DNA of 64,000 bases. Source: Petunia secreta. Its lineage: Eukaryota > Streptophyta > Magnoliopsida > Solanales > Solanaceae. The stretch lies in contig JARKIP010000035.1 in assembly GCA_029990175.1 (NCBI GenBank), forward strand, positions 35,664,001-35,728,000, given 5' to 3'. Below the pieces are notes generated by a model that did not search any database, was not told the DNA's origin, and saw only the letters and a program-made list of their open reading frames with translations. Positions within the stretch are counted from its first letter, which is position 1, and each line of letters begins with the position of its first letter. A program made the translations under genes and the position numbers. This document shows positions 49,795 through 60,893 of this stretch, one piece after another.

Positions 49795-51028
49795 TGTACC
49801 TACAAACAAAGAAAACAAGAGTTAGTTAAAACACCTCACTCGCTCCCTCACTTGTGTTCACTCGGATCACTCTTTTGGGTGGCGGTGGATATTTCACTCA
49901 ACTTGTAGTCCCAAGCTTCACGTAGATGATTAGCAACTCCTCAACTCAACTAAACTATTCACGAGTCACGCACACTCCGGGGTGAGTGGAGTTAATGGGA
50001 CTCAATGAACGCTAGGCACTTTGAAGTAAAGGACTTGAGTTAAAGGATTCTACGCTTTTCCTTAGAATTCTACTCTCCTTGCTAGGCACGAATCACTTAA
50101 GAGCAATCAAAGGGTTAGCACTATTCAAGTAGATCGGTTACTCAAATTAGTACTAACTAGATGTTATGTTATCAAACAAAGGGAAATACCTACGAAAATC
50201 TACCCGAAACAATGCGTCCAGCACTCAGGAGGGGCGCCTGAGACTCAGGTGGGGCGCCTGGGTTGTGCTGTGTTCCAGGCGGGGCGCCTGGGTCTAGGCG
50301 GGGCGCCTGGGACTTAGGCAGTAGCCAAGTCAGGCGGGGCGCCTGGCTTAGGCGGGGCGCCTAGCCTGAAGCTCTTTCCAACTCGTTCCAAACTCGTTTC
50401 AAGTCGATTTTCAAGCCTCAAATCCGATGTTTTCAACTTGTTTTCACAATCCAATGATACCCAAAGCTGTGTTTGATCTTCCTTAACAAAACCCAATCAA
50501 ATTTTCAATCAAACAATCAATCAAATCAGGGTTCAATCTCAAGAACTCAAGAACACAAGGGTTTATCAAAAGGGTTTCAACAAGGATTGTGATTCATCAA
50601 AGAAGGTGTTATACATGTTCAAATCCCACAAAATTGGTACCGAATTGTTTGTTTTTCAATGAAGATCAATCCCCAATAACAAGTTTTCAATCAAACATCA
50701 GTCCAACCCAAGAATCAAGCCAAAATTCACCAAGAACAAGTTCTTCAAGGGTTTAAGGGGTTTTGGGGTTTCAATTTTTCAAACTTCACCAATTCCAACA
50801 ATTTTGGTATCCAAGTAACGGGAAATCAATCACGATCAAGAATCCATATCACCCATATCACGAATCATCCAAATCAACAAGTTACACCAAATTTTTGTAT
50901 TTTTCAATTTTCCAATTTTTTTTGCAATTTTCTTCTTTCTAATAACTTCAACAACAAGAAAACTAAAAGAAGATACTAGGCACGAAGAATCAAGGGTCGG
51001 GGGTTTGTAGAAACAAAACCCGAGCCTT
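49795..51028 (-). other. K4 untranslated leader
   Basis: 1.23 kb without a gene; palindrome cluster at about 50228-50375, otherwise close to the K3 leader. CTTTGTAG|GTAC-type acceptor context precedes the ATG. Confidence 0.8.
50228..50375. repeat. K4 leader palindrome cluster
   Basis: Six GGCGCC-containing units, mirror image of the K3 leader cluster because K4 is on the other strand. Confidence 0.87.
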
Positions 51029-51040
51029 GCTCTGATACCA
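51029..51040 (-). other. K4 primer-binding site
   Basis: GCTCTGATACCA on the plus strand, reverse of TGGTATCAGAGC, three bases from the 5' LTR. Confidence 0.93.
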
Positions 51041-51043
51041 AAC

Positions 51044-51880
51044 TGATGAGAATCAAACGCGGAAAAGTAAAAGATAAAGAACGAGACGTAACTCGATCTC
51101 TAATCCCAAGTAGCAACGGAGAACTTGTTCCGTTACACCCCGAGAGAAGGACAAGAACACCTACGCTATGCAACTACCCTCGAGCTAACGCGAGCACGCA
51201 AGTAGAATGGTCGGAGAGGAAGAGTATTCATCTAGATCCGCTAGAAGACATACAAGTCCAAGAACAAAAGGTTTCATTCAATAATCAAGAGCCTTGCTCA
51301 TGTTCATCATTCATAATCATCAATAATAAGCTGAGTGTAAAATAAGCTAGGCTTGGGTATTTATAGTGTTTTCCCAAGCTTACACAAAGACGTAATTACC
51401 CTTACTAATAAGGTTCATCAAATAAGCCACGCAGGGCAAAATAGTAAAAGAAACATAAATTCAGCAGCTAGGTGGGGCGCCTGGGGCTGGGAGGGGCGCC
51501 TGGTTCATGTTGAAGCTAGGCTGGGCGCCTGGATCTAGGCGGGGCGCCTGGCTTGGCCTTCAGCTAGGCTGGGCGCCTGAAGCTAGGCGGGGCGCCTGGC
51601 TTGGCCTTCAGCTAGGCTGGGCGCCTAGCCAGGTGGGGCGCCTGGTGCATTTTCTGAGCCTTAGGCAGTGAGCTCCCTAGGCGGGGCGCCTGGGGTAGGC
51701 GGGGCGCCTAGCTCTGCTGGGTTCTCTTCTTCCTTAGGCGTGAGGCCTAGCTTGAGCACCCGGAACGGCTTCCAATCGCTTCCTTCTTCAAGGCCCTTCC
51801 TCACCAAGTGTATGTGCACTCCTTGGATCTCCTTAGCTTGGCTACGTGTGAATGGTCTTGAGGGGGTTTGGGTCTCATCA
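51044..51880 (-). repeat. K4 5' LTR
   Basis: 837 bp; palindromes at about 51471-51712; reversed TATA box TATTTATA at 51358-51365. Followed by the GAACT duplication and the rest of the H3 leader. Confidence 0.93.
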
Positions 51881-51885
51881 GAACT

Positions 51886-52590
51886 CGACTGAATTCCTCC
51901 GTTGTTACTAAGACCGGAGTTGAAAGCAACCCAGATCTGTGAAAGAATTGTGAGCAGTGAACCGAAGCTGTTGAATCCGTACGCCGGAGCAAGGTCACTG
52001 TTCCATTGGAGAAGGAGGGGTAAAAGTTGAATGTTAAAACCCCAGGTGAAAAATTGTCGGCTGAAAAAAGGAAAGTGGATAAGGTAAAACCCTATCCGTA
52101 CCAAAGGGAACCACTCTTGTACGGACAGGAGTGAGTGTGATCGAAAAAGATTCCAAAAGGGAATCAAAGGGTAGATTCTCCTAGGTTTTCACTTTCTTTC
52201 GTGTCAAAATTCTGGTTGGTGGATCTTTTGAGTAATTGTCCTACTCGAGGTCGTACCAACTCATTTGAGCTGATAGGAACTCGTGCGAAGGGGTGACCGA
52301 AGTCCAATTTTCGTAGAAATTCTTTTGACTCCCCGAGCTCAGTTAAAAGGCGTCCGTTCCATCGAGTCGAACATCACTTCACTCTTCCCGAAGAGACAGT
52401 GACTATTGTCGAACTTGAAGGATCGTAGAGGACCGATCAATTGGACGAGCCACTGTTAACAAGTCCTAGAGTGATCAACAACCGAACCCATAAATTGAGT
52501 GGACCCGAGTGCCACCCATCAAAGGTGAGGGAGTGTGTGAGGTGATTTCTAACCTTAACATTTGTTTGATCTTTGACTTGTGCAGGTACT
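51886..52590 (+). other. H3 leader, second part
   Basis: Untranslated, no credible gene and no GC palindrome cluster. It ends with TTTGACTTGTGCAG|GTACT before ATG 52591, the same acceptor-like context as in J and K but with CAG. Confidence 0.8.
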
Positions 52591-55500
52591 ATGGCTGGAA
52601 ACGAAGGCAAGGGCATTGAAAGACCCGAATTGTCGTTAGCCGATCTCATGGCTGCAATACAAGGTGTCAGTGCCGAAGTGAGAGGAGTGAGTGCTCGAGT
52701 AGCTAACCTCGAGCAGGGAAGTGCATCCGTGACCAAAAATGGGTCCGGTGCAGGAACGAGTGAATCCACTCCGATGAAACCTGAGCTGTATGCTGAGCTT
52801 CTTCGACAACATCACTTGACTAGTGAAGCAATTCGAAGAGAGCTTAACTTGGGCAATCCCCAAGCACAACAAAACTTGGGCAATCCCCAAGTTGGAAATC
52901 AAAACTTGGGCATTCCCCGAGGAGAGAGGTTACCACTTCCAAGGGCCCGAAGAGACCTTGATGCTGTAACCGAAGAGGCTAACGTAGAGGAATTTCCCGA
53001 GGACGAGTATGAACATGAGCTGCCATTCGCTCAACGAGGGCAAGCTCACCGAGGTCGAGGAAATTTCCGAGGTCGAGGCCGAGGCGCAAATGTTGGAAGA
53101 AATATTGAGCGTGAGGCTGATGATCGAGAAGATGAGTATGTCGAACAGGTTCGTGGTGTTCGAGACTCAAATCTGAGCAGTGTTAAGATCACTCTTCCTT
53201 CCTTTAAAGGAACTAGTGATCCCGATGAGTATCTTGGATTGAAGCTTCAAATGGAGCGCATCTTTGAAACCAATGAGATGACCGAGGAGAGGAAAGCTGC
53301 CCATGCCATTGCTTCGTTCGAAGCTTATGCATCAACATGGTGGGAATCTGACAAAAGGCATAGAAGGAGAAATGACTATCCAGTAGTCAATACTTGGCCA
53401 CAGTTGATGAGAGCTATGGATGGTAAATATTTGAGCGCCAAGTATAGGCAAACTCAGATGCAAAAGTTGTATGAGCTTAAACAAGGATCTAAGTCAGTTC
53501 AAGAGTACCATGATGAATTTGAAAGGGTTCGATTGAATCTTGATCTGGTCGAAGACGAGGAGCAAGCCATTATTCGGTTTCGAAGTGGCTTGACTAGGGA
53601 AGTGTCATCTCAGTTGAGACTCCACGTGTACCACACGTTGGAAGATTTGTTTGAAGCTGCTACCGAAGCTGAAAAATTGGTGAAGGAAGAAAAGGCAAAC
53701 CGGTATCGAGGAGTCACTACTTCTCCTCCCTTGAACCGAGGAAAAGATTGGAAGAATCCTCACCAAACAAGTGCCAATACTGTTCGAGATTCGAAGAAAC
53801 CCTTCGAGAAAGGTGTGACCGTTAACCAACCGAGAGAAGTGGGAGGTAAAGTTCAACTAAACTCTCCTAGTGCTTCAAATATTCAGTGTCATAAATGCAG
53901 AGGTTATGGTCACATGGCAAAAGAGTGTCCAACTCGCAAAGCTATGCTTCTGCTCGAAGATGGAACCGTCCATGAGCAAGCGAGTGACACCGAGGAGGAA
54001 TTAACCGAGGAGATTGACCGAGATGAAGGTGATGATGATCATGAGGCTGCCGAAGCTGATCATCCGGAAATGTTTCTTGTGGTTCGAAGGAATTTGAGCT
54101 GCATGACTCTTGAAGAAGAGGACAACCAAAGAGAAAACCTCTTTCATGCCCGATGTCGAGTGAGGGGAAAGGTGTGTTCGATGATCATTGACTCTGGTAG
54201 CTGTGCAAATGTGGTGAGCCAAACTTTGGTTTCACAAATGGGACTACCTACGATGAAGCATCCCCACCCTTACAAATTACAATGGCTGAATGAGTGTGGA
54301 GAATTGAGGGTTGTCAAACAAGTGTGGGTCAAGTTTAGAATCGGCGAATATCAAGATGAAATGGTATTCGATGTGGTGCCGATGCAAGCTTGTCATTTGC
54401 TACTGGGTCGACCGTGGCAATATGATCGAACAGCTGTTCACAATGGCAGATCCAACACTTACACCGTGAAGCTTGATGGGAAGAGTTTCATCCTCAAACC
54501 ATTGTCTCCGAAACAAGTCTCCGAGGACTATAAACGGATGAAAGAATTGAAAGAAGCGGCCAAAGCTAAGCTTCCGATGGGAGCAAAATTGGGAGCCGAT
54601 GAGACAAACTCATCTACCGAAGAGAAAGGAATTTGTGCAATCATGCAACCCGGTGAGATCTTACGAGGCAACGACCCCGGTCGGATGATAATTTGCCTCG
54701 TGCACAAGGGTATCTTTCTAAACTCTAGTGATGATTTTTCTAATGATAACCCATTGCCTTTGTCTGTTCGTAAAGTTTTGCAGGACTTCGAGGACATGTT
54801 TCCCGAGGAAATGCCAGGTGGATTACCTCCGTTGAGAGGAATCGAGCACCAAATTGACTTCGTGCCGGGATCTCAAATCCCCAACAAACCTGCATACCGG
54901 TGTAATCCCGAAGACACCAAAGAGCTCCAAAGGCAGGTTGATGAATTACTGAACAAGGGCCTCGTTCGAGAGAGTTTGAGTCCTTGCGCCGTTCCAGTTA
55001 TCCTTGTTCCGAAGAAGGATGGAACATGGCGAATGTGCGTTGACTGTCGATCAGTCAACAAAATAACGGTAAAGTATCGTCATCCTATCCCTCGATTAGA
55101 TGACATGCTAGATGAATTAAGCGGTTCTTCATGCTTTTCAAAGATTGATCTCAGGTCCGGTTACCACCAGATCCGAATGAAACCCGGTGACGAGTGGAAA
55201 ACCGCATTCAAGACCAAATTCGGTCTCTATGAATGGTTGGTAATGCCATTTGGCTTATCCAACGCCCCGAGCACATTCATGCGATTGATGAACCACGTGC
55301 TCAAACCGTTCATAAACAAGTTCGTTGTCGTTTATTTCGATGACATACTTGTTTACAGTCGAACCGTGGATGAACATGTCGAACACCTAAGGCTTGTGCT
55401 TGAAAAACTTCGAGAAGAAAAGTTGTATGCCAACTTCAAGAAGTGCGCCTTCGGTGTCGATCGTGTAGTCTTTCTTGGATTTGTAGTCAGTGCTAATGGT

Positions 55501-56751
55501 GTCGAAGTCGACGAATCAAAAGTCGAAGCCATCAAAGATTGGCCAACTCCGACCTCGGTATCTCAAGTTCGTAGCTTCCATGGGTTAGCTAGCTTTTACC
55601 GACGGTTTGTTCGTGACTTTAGCACCGTGGCAGCTCCTTTGACCGAGCTGGTTAAGAAAGACAATCCATTTGTGTGGGGAGAGTCCCAAGAAAGGGCTTT
55701 CCAAGAGTTGAAACGGAGGCTTTGTTCTGCCCCGTTGTTGCAACTCCCTGACTTCGGCAAAGCATTCGAAGTCGAGTGTGATGCGTCTGGAGTTGGGATC
55801 GGAGGAGTGCTGATGCAAGAATCGAAGCCGATCGCTTACTTTAGCGAAAAGCTTAAGGGTGCAACTCTGAATTATTCAACATATGACAAAGAGTTGTATG
55901 CCCTCGTTCGAGCACTCGCCCATTGGCAGCATTATTTGTGGCCTCGAGAGTTTGTGATCCGAAGTGATCATGAGTCCTTGAAGCATCTCCGAGGTCAGGA
56001 GAAGCTGAACCGAAGGCATGCCAAATGGGTTGAATTCATTGAGAGCTTTCCCTATGTAATTCATTACAAAAAGGGGAAAGACAATGTTGTGGCCGATGCG
56101 CTATCAAGGAAATTTGCTTTAGCGACCACTCTCGCCTCTAGGCTCATGGGATTTGAAAGCATCAAGTCGATGTACGAAGACGATCCCAAGCTTAAATGCG
56201 TTCGAACCTTGGGATCGTTGCTTCGGGCAATGACCAAAGGGAAGGTTGGAAACTGGGCTGATCGTTTGCCCATGATGGAGTTCGCATACAATCGAACGGT
56301 GCATAGAATGATCAACATGATCCCGTTTGAATGTGTGTATGGCTTTAATCCTTTGATTCCACTTGATTTAACCCCATTGCCTCGAGATTCTGTTCTTGAT
56401 TTTGAAGGTACTCGACGAGCAGCTGCCTTGATCGAATTGCATGCAAAGGTGAAGAAGAACCTCGAGGAGGCCTATGCAAAGGTTGCCTTAAAGAAAAACA
56501 AGGGGCGTAAAAAGTTGGAATTAAAGAAGGGAGATTGGGTTTGGGTTCACTTCCGAAAGGAACGCTTCCCGAACCAAAGGAAAGGAAAGTTGGCTCCTCG
56601 AGGGGATGGTCCATTTCAAGTGTTGACCAAGATCAACAACAATGCCTACGTGATCGACCTCCCTGGTGAGTATAACGTGTCCAACACCTTTAATGTTGCT
56701 GACTTAGTTCCTTGTGTTGTAGGTCCAACTTCGGAGGACGAGGAGGCTTGA
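52591..56751 (+). pseudogene. H3 gag-pol with in-frame integrase deletion and frameshifted end
   Basis: From ATG 52591 (MAGNEGKGIERPELSLADLM) about 1386 residues. Gag domain (FKGTSDPDEYLGLKLQMERIF), Arg/Gly box RGRGNFRGRGRG, knuckle CHKCRGYGHMAKEC near 433, protease IIDSGSCAN near 534, RT YFDDIL near 915, RNase H ECDASG near 1064. At about residue 1206 KLKCVR jumps to TLGSLLRAMTK; compared with H1 633 bases (211 codons) are missing, removing the HHCC finger and all three catalytic acidic residues of the integrase, with CGA at both sides. A missing G relative to H1 near 56745 gives a stop at 56751, before the PPT-coded peptide; the tail frame stays open to 57008. Not competent for integration. 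Confidence 0.92.
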
Positions 56752-56772
56752 TTTCGAGGACGAAATCTTCTC

Positions 56773-56785
56773 AAGAAGGGGAGGA
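56773..56785 (+). other. H3 polypurine tract
   Basis: AAGAAGGGGAGGA abutting the 3' LTR. Confidence 0.9.
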
Positions 56786-57535
56786 TGATGCAGCCCGACC
56801 ACGTGCTGATCAAGTGATCGATCCACCGAGGAGACCGATGACAAGAAGCCAAGCCAAGCTGCTGCACGATGTGCATGTTCACTTAGCCTGGCCGAAGGAA
56901 AACAATTGCTCCGAAGCTGAGTGGCCGAGCTCAAGAATCGAAGGCATTATCTTCAGATTTGAGCCCGAAGGCAAAATGACCGAGGACAATGAGCTCGAAG
57001 ACAATTGAGCGTCCGAAGGCAACAAGTGTGTTCGAGCAGACAATCGAGAACCGAAGCCAAGGCTTACCGAAGTCAAAGTCTGCCGAACACAATTTAACTC
57101 AGCCCTGCGTGGCTTATTTCTATTGGTCGCCTGTGGCCCTTTTACTAGTTTACCCTTAGTATTTCTTATATAAGCCTTGTTTCTTCTTATTGTAGTTACC
57201 TAGTTTTTGAATATTGATGAATTGAATGAAAGTGCCGAGCACATTTCTTCTTGTCTCCGTCGTGAGCAAAACCCCGGTGAGGGCTTTTATGGACTTGTGG
57301 CTTTCGGTTAATCCGATTGAACATTCCTCTCTGATCATTCAGTTTGCAAGAGGCATGTTCTCTTGAGGATTGTTGCATAGTTTAGGTGATTCTTGTATCC
57401 CTTTCGATCGAGCTTTGAGACAGGTTCCTCACTGTTCTTTCGAAAGAAGCAAGTTTTGTCTTGCTTCTATCTTTTATCTTTCTTGTTTATCTTCTGCGTT
57501 TGTGCTTAGCAATTCCTTCGGGTTTGCATTGCACC
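56786..57535 (+). repeat. H3 3' LTR
   Basis: 750 bp, TGATGCAGCCCGACC...TTGCACCA. Its first 220 bases are an out-of-frame pol tail (PMTRSQAKLLHDVHVHL), much closer to H1 and H2 than to the 29426 LTR. TATATAA at 57167-57173. The part after 57008 has no gene. Confidence 0.9.
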
Positions 57536-57539
57536 AGTA

Positions 57540-58154
57540 GTGAAGCAAGTCTTGATTAGATTCAAGATTGGGAACTACCAAGATGAACACATGTTTGACG
57601 TGGTGCCAATGCAAGCTTGCCACCTTTTGTTTGGAAGGCCTTGGCAATACGACAAACAAGTGGTTCATGATGGCCGGGCCAACACTTACACGGTTAGGCA
57701 TGAGGGAAAGAGGTTTGTGCTTACACCTTTGACCCCAAAACAAGTAAGTGAAGACTATCGGCGCATGAAAGAGTTGAGGGAAGCGGCTAAGGCCAAGTCC
57801 CCGATTGTGGCCAAATCTTTGGCCGAGTCTCCACCATCTTCCACCGGTCGCATGTGTGCCATGATGCAACCGGGTGAGATTTTGAAAGGTAATGATGGCA
57901 CCAAGATGCTCATATGCCTAGTGCACAAAGGTATGGTTTTAAATTCCGAAAGTGATTATTTATTTCCTAACCCTAACCCTTTGCCTAGTGCTATTGAGAA
58001 TATTTTGAAGGTATTTGAGGACATGTTTCCGGAAGAGATGCCGAGTGGTCTTCCTCCCTTGAAGGGGATTGAGCACCAAATTGATTTTGTCCCGGGGTCC
58101 CAAATCCCAAACAAACCGGCTTATAGGAGCAACCCGGAGGACACAAAGGAATTG
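57540..58154 (+). pseudogene. J3 gag-pol fragment (protease end to RT start)
   Basis: Reads KQVLIRFKIGNYQDEHMF, DVVPMQACHLLFGRPWQY and on to IEHQIDFVPGSQIPNK and NPEDTKEL, all found in J1 and J2 between the protease DSG and the RT. It lacks the catalytic DSG and all RT catalytic motifs. After about 58154 the frame runs into LTR sequence. Confidence 0.9.
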
Positions 58155-58443
58155 CACTACTTACACTACCTTGAACACAAAACATTTAATGAGCAATGCT
58201 CTTGAACCTTGTAACACTTTTGGCTTGAAATCAATTGGATGAATCCAAGTTGCTCTTCAATCCATCATCGATCATTCTATTTGCTTGAGCCTCGTGCCTC
58301 TTGAGGATAGTTGCTTAGCGTAGGTGATTCTTTCCAATCGTTTGGGGTGTAACGGAACAAGTTCTTCGTTGCTACTCGAACTTTAGTGTGAGTCTCGTCT
58401 CGTTTTTATCTCTTTATCGCTTTCGTAGGTTTACCCTACATCA
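58155..58443 (+). repeat. J3 3' LTR remnant
   Basis: Matches the J2 LTR from the TTTGAACACAAAACATT stretch (26372) to the end. U3 with palindromes and TATA box is gone. No gene. Confidence 0.88.
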
Positions 58444-58737
58444 GAAGGTACCTCTTGGTGTATGTAGGAGTGCTTCCAAGAAGGGGAGTAGAGTATTTGA
58501 TATTAGTTGTCACTTGAACTATCTTGCTTACTCCATTCCTTATGTTGATCACACCTTGGGTGTTGGGCATGCCAAAGCCAAGGAGTCACATTGTAATAGT
58601 AATGCATTGAAGGCTTGGTGTGTTGACCATAAGCTTGGGGGTCTTAGGGATTTTGATTGCTTAGTCTGGTATGTCTCATGCCCTATTAATCTCTTTACTT
58701 GTTATGGTAGTGAGTGCTTGGCCTTGTTGAGCCACAT
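58444..58737 (+). pseudogene. I3 remnant: piece of an I-family ORF
   Basis: Codes a diverged version of I1 residues about 836-930: EVPLGVC, SKKGS, HLNYLAYSIPYVDHTL, VGHAKAK, LKAWCVDH, LFTCYGSECLALLS. Bounded by the J3 LTR and the K5 LTR. Third I copy in the window. Confidence 0.83.
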
Positions 58738-58953
58738 TGATGCCGGGCAATCCACCACGAGGAGACCATTCACTCGGAGCCAAGCCAAGGATGTCCAAGA
58801 AGCGCATTTACACTTGGTGAGGAAGGGCCTTGAAGAAGGAAGCGATTGGAAGCCGTTCCGGGTGCTCAAACTAGGCCTCACGCCTAAGGAAGAAGAGAAC
58901 CCAGCAGAGCTAGGCGCCCCGCCTAGCCCAGGCGCCCCGCCTAGGGAGCTCAC
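58738..58953 (+). repeat. K5 LTR, first piece
   Basis: Starts TGATGCCGGGC and codes a K-type tail (RPFTRSQAKDVQEAHLHL, then KPFRVLKLGLTPKEE and GAPPSPGAPPREL). L1 interrupts it at 58954. The preceding five bases CACAT are the expected left target copy. Confidence 0.87.
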
Positions 58954-60197
58954 TGATAGCATCCATGGAAGGAAAACTCCATTGAAATACTTGGGTGATG
59001 TTTTGGAAGCTCTTGGAAGGCATATGACAAGATCTCACATAAAGAAAGCTCAAAACAAGCCGATTGCACTTGAATTGTGAAGAGAAAGAGCTCAAGCCAA
59101 GGATGACCTTTTGTCTAAGTGATATAGATATTATATGGTCCAAATTGAGGTACAAGTGATGAATATTCAAGTCAAAATTACTGCAATTTGAAGTGGAAGA
59201 ATTGGGTTCCAAATCAGTCTATTTTTGGACTAATTAAGGAGCCTAAAGTGTGCCAAACTTGAAGCCCAAGAAGAGCCATATAAGGTCACGTTTTTAGCCC
59301 ATAAAATGTGCTTAGTTTCAGCCCAAAAACGTGCAAAGGATGGTCAAAGGATTTCCATGAAGTGTACTCCAAGTTGCTTGCAAGTTGCTATCAAGGTTTC
59401 CTAGTTCAAGTGGGATTTGTTTCCTAAATTAATTGGGATATATTTTCCTATATTAATTAGGTTTTGATTCCAATATTAATTAGGATTAGTTTACCAAGTT
59501 TATTTAGGATATTATTTACTTTTCCTAGTTAAGTTTTAATTTACTTCCTTTTCCTATTTTAGTAGGATTTTCTTTCCTAGTTGGTTTCTTTTCCTATTTC
59601 ATTATTACTTAGAAACTATATTTGAGTAGGATTTTGTAAGGCCTATGGCCAGCCCCTACTCCTATATAAAGGGGTTATTTTCTTTACTTTAGAAGGACAA
59701 TATAGATTTATGATGAATAAAAATTGAGAGGTTTTCTCTTGCACTTTTGTGTGTGTGGCTACTCTTGGATTTATCTTTCAACCTTCAAGTCTACACTTTT
59801 AGGTGATGAGGTATTTCTTCTTCAAATCTTTAGATTACTTTTAGGTATTCAAGAAAGGCGGTAAATTCTATTTTACTGTTGTTCTTTGTTACTCTAACGG
59901 GGGTCGGGATTCCATAATCTTCTTCTTGAGCTATTCTCTACCAAAGGCGGTTAGCTTAGTCTAATTGTTGTTGTTAGGAGTTTCTTTTCAAGATTTAGAC
60001 TTGTCTTGAATTTCTTGATTCTTTCTTGAGATTCTTGATCCGTTCTTGAATTCAAGAAACTCTTTCTTGAATTCATTCTATCCTTATTTTCAATTCTTGT
60101 TCGTTTTTAAGTATATTTTATTAGCTTCCGCGTGTTTCATTAAATTTCTTTATCAAGTTCTTGGATCCATAACTTTGAGGTATCGTGATTGTTATCA
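58954..60197 (+). repeat. L1 5' LTR
   Basis: TGATAGCATCC...TTGTTATCA. The start is the 5' copy of the ORF end. No GC palindromes. The AT-rich middle (about 59400-59650) repeats TTTCCTA and ATTAATTAGG words. TATATAAA at 59663-59670 is a good TATA box. No gene. Confidence 0.95.
59663..59670 (+). promoter_or_regulatory. L1 putative TATA box
   Basis: TATATAAA preceded by CTACTCC and followed by GGGG; 3' LTR copy at 63315-63322. Confidence 0.6.
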
Positions 60198-60199
60198 AG

Positions 60200-60211
60200 T
60201 GGTATCAGAGC
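60200..60211 (+). other. L1 primer-binding site
   Basis: TGGTATCAGAGC two bases after the LTR, followed by GGG rather than the AAGG of J and K. Confidence 0.93.
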
Positions 60212-60893
60212 GGGTTCAATCAAGATTCCGTTCTTGATTATCTTGGGGGATTTTTGAGCTAGAAAAGCAAAAAAAAAAAAAAAAAAAGTTACTGTAGCAG
60301 TGAACAGTAACACGAAAAAAAAAAAAAAGAGAGAAAAAAAACAAAAAAAAAAAACGAAAATTCAAAAGAAAAAAAAAAATTGGAGAAATTTTTTTGGTTG
60401 CTTATGCTCATTATTTTTAGAAATCTAGTAGTATTTGGTTTCCTAGTCAATAAAGGAAACAAGAAGAGGGGATTCTAGTCCTTGGAAGAAAAGTAATATA
60501 TTTCCTTTTTTCCTTTGGGTTGGGTTTTTTATATTCTTTTCCTTGTTTGTTTCTACATTCCAAATCCTATTATTTCTAGGTTTTGGTTTTCTTTAAAGAA
60601 GATCCTAATTCTATTTGGTTTTATTCCTACTTACCAAATCCTATTCTTTCTGGATTTTGGCCTTTCACTTTCCTTCTTATTTTATAACTCCTAAACCTTA
60701 TCATCTAGGGTTGTGACTACTAAGGTTTATTTATAAATCCAAAGAGAACCAACCAAAAGTTGCTTTGAGTGGAAAAAGGCAAGAGATGTGAGATTATTAG
60801 AGAGTAAAAGCCAATTTATTGAGGGAGACACGAGTGTGAGTGATTTTTTTGTGAAGATTCTTTTTTCACACTAACTTGTTTGTTCTTTTGAAG
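60212..60893 (+). other. L1 untranslated leader with A-rich tracts
   Basis: Poly-A-rich tracts occupy about 60267-60380, including runs of 14 or more A. The rest is AT-rich with CCTTTT and TTTGGTTTT words. No gene. It ends in TTCTTTTGAAG before ATG 60894. Confidence 0.8.

Larger units (their letters stand above)
46219..51880 (-). mobile_element. K4: deletion derivative of K with both LTRs (5.7 kb)
   Basis: LTRs 46219-47056 (838 bp) and 51044-51880 (837 bp) differing by one noticed indel, PBS, leader, a shortened open frame and PPT on the minus strand; duplication GAACT at 46214-46218 and 51881-51885. Most of gag, the protease and the start of RT are deleted in frame. Because the TSD and paired young LTRs are intact, the deleted form may itself have transposed with help from other copies, or the deletion may be later. 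Confidence 0.94.
29426..57535 (+). mobile_element. H3: chimeric H-family element (mismatched ends), carrying K3/K2 and K4
   Basis: Order: 5' LTR (29426-29687 then 45206-45711), PBS 45715, leader (45712-46218 then 51886-52590), gag-pol with an integrase deletion (52591-56751), PPT, 3' LTR (56786-57535). The two LTRs are visibly diverged in their first 300 bases, and the flanks differ: CTCAT before 29426 (in H2 RNase H) against GTAGT after 57535 (in a J protease region). One insertion event should give identical LTRs and a shared 5-bp duplication, so the two ends probably come from different insertions joined by recombination. Confidence 0.75.
57536..58443 (+). mobile_element. J3: truncated J-family remnant
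   Basis: The protease end of gag-pol (57540 to about 58154) is joined directly to the distal part of a J LTR (about 58155-58443, ending TACATCA). About 3 kb (RT to U3) is missing relative to J2. The left side abuts the H3 3' LTR, so the gag and 5' LTR of J3 are lost; the right side abuts an I-type ORF, which was its target. Confidence 0.87.

Noticed and set aside
29426..57535. H3 as one ordinary intact insertion
   Set aside because: The LTRs are diverged and flanking five-base sequences do not match, unlike the other complete elements here.
57540..58205. A separate small protein gene at the J3 remnant
   Set aside because: It matches the protease-RT part of J gag-pol and ends in LTR sequence; the ATG is internal.
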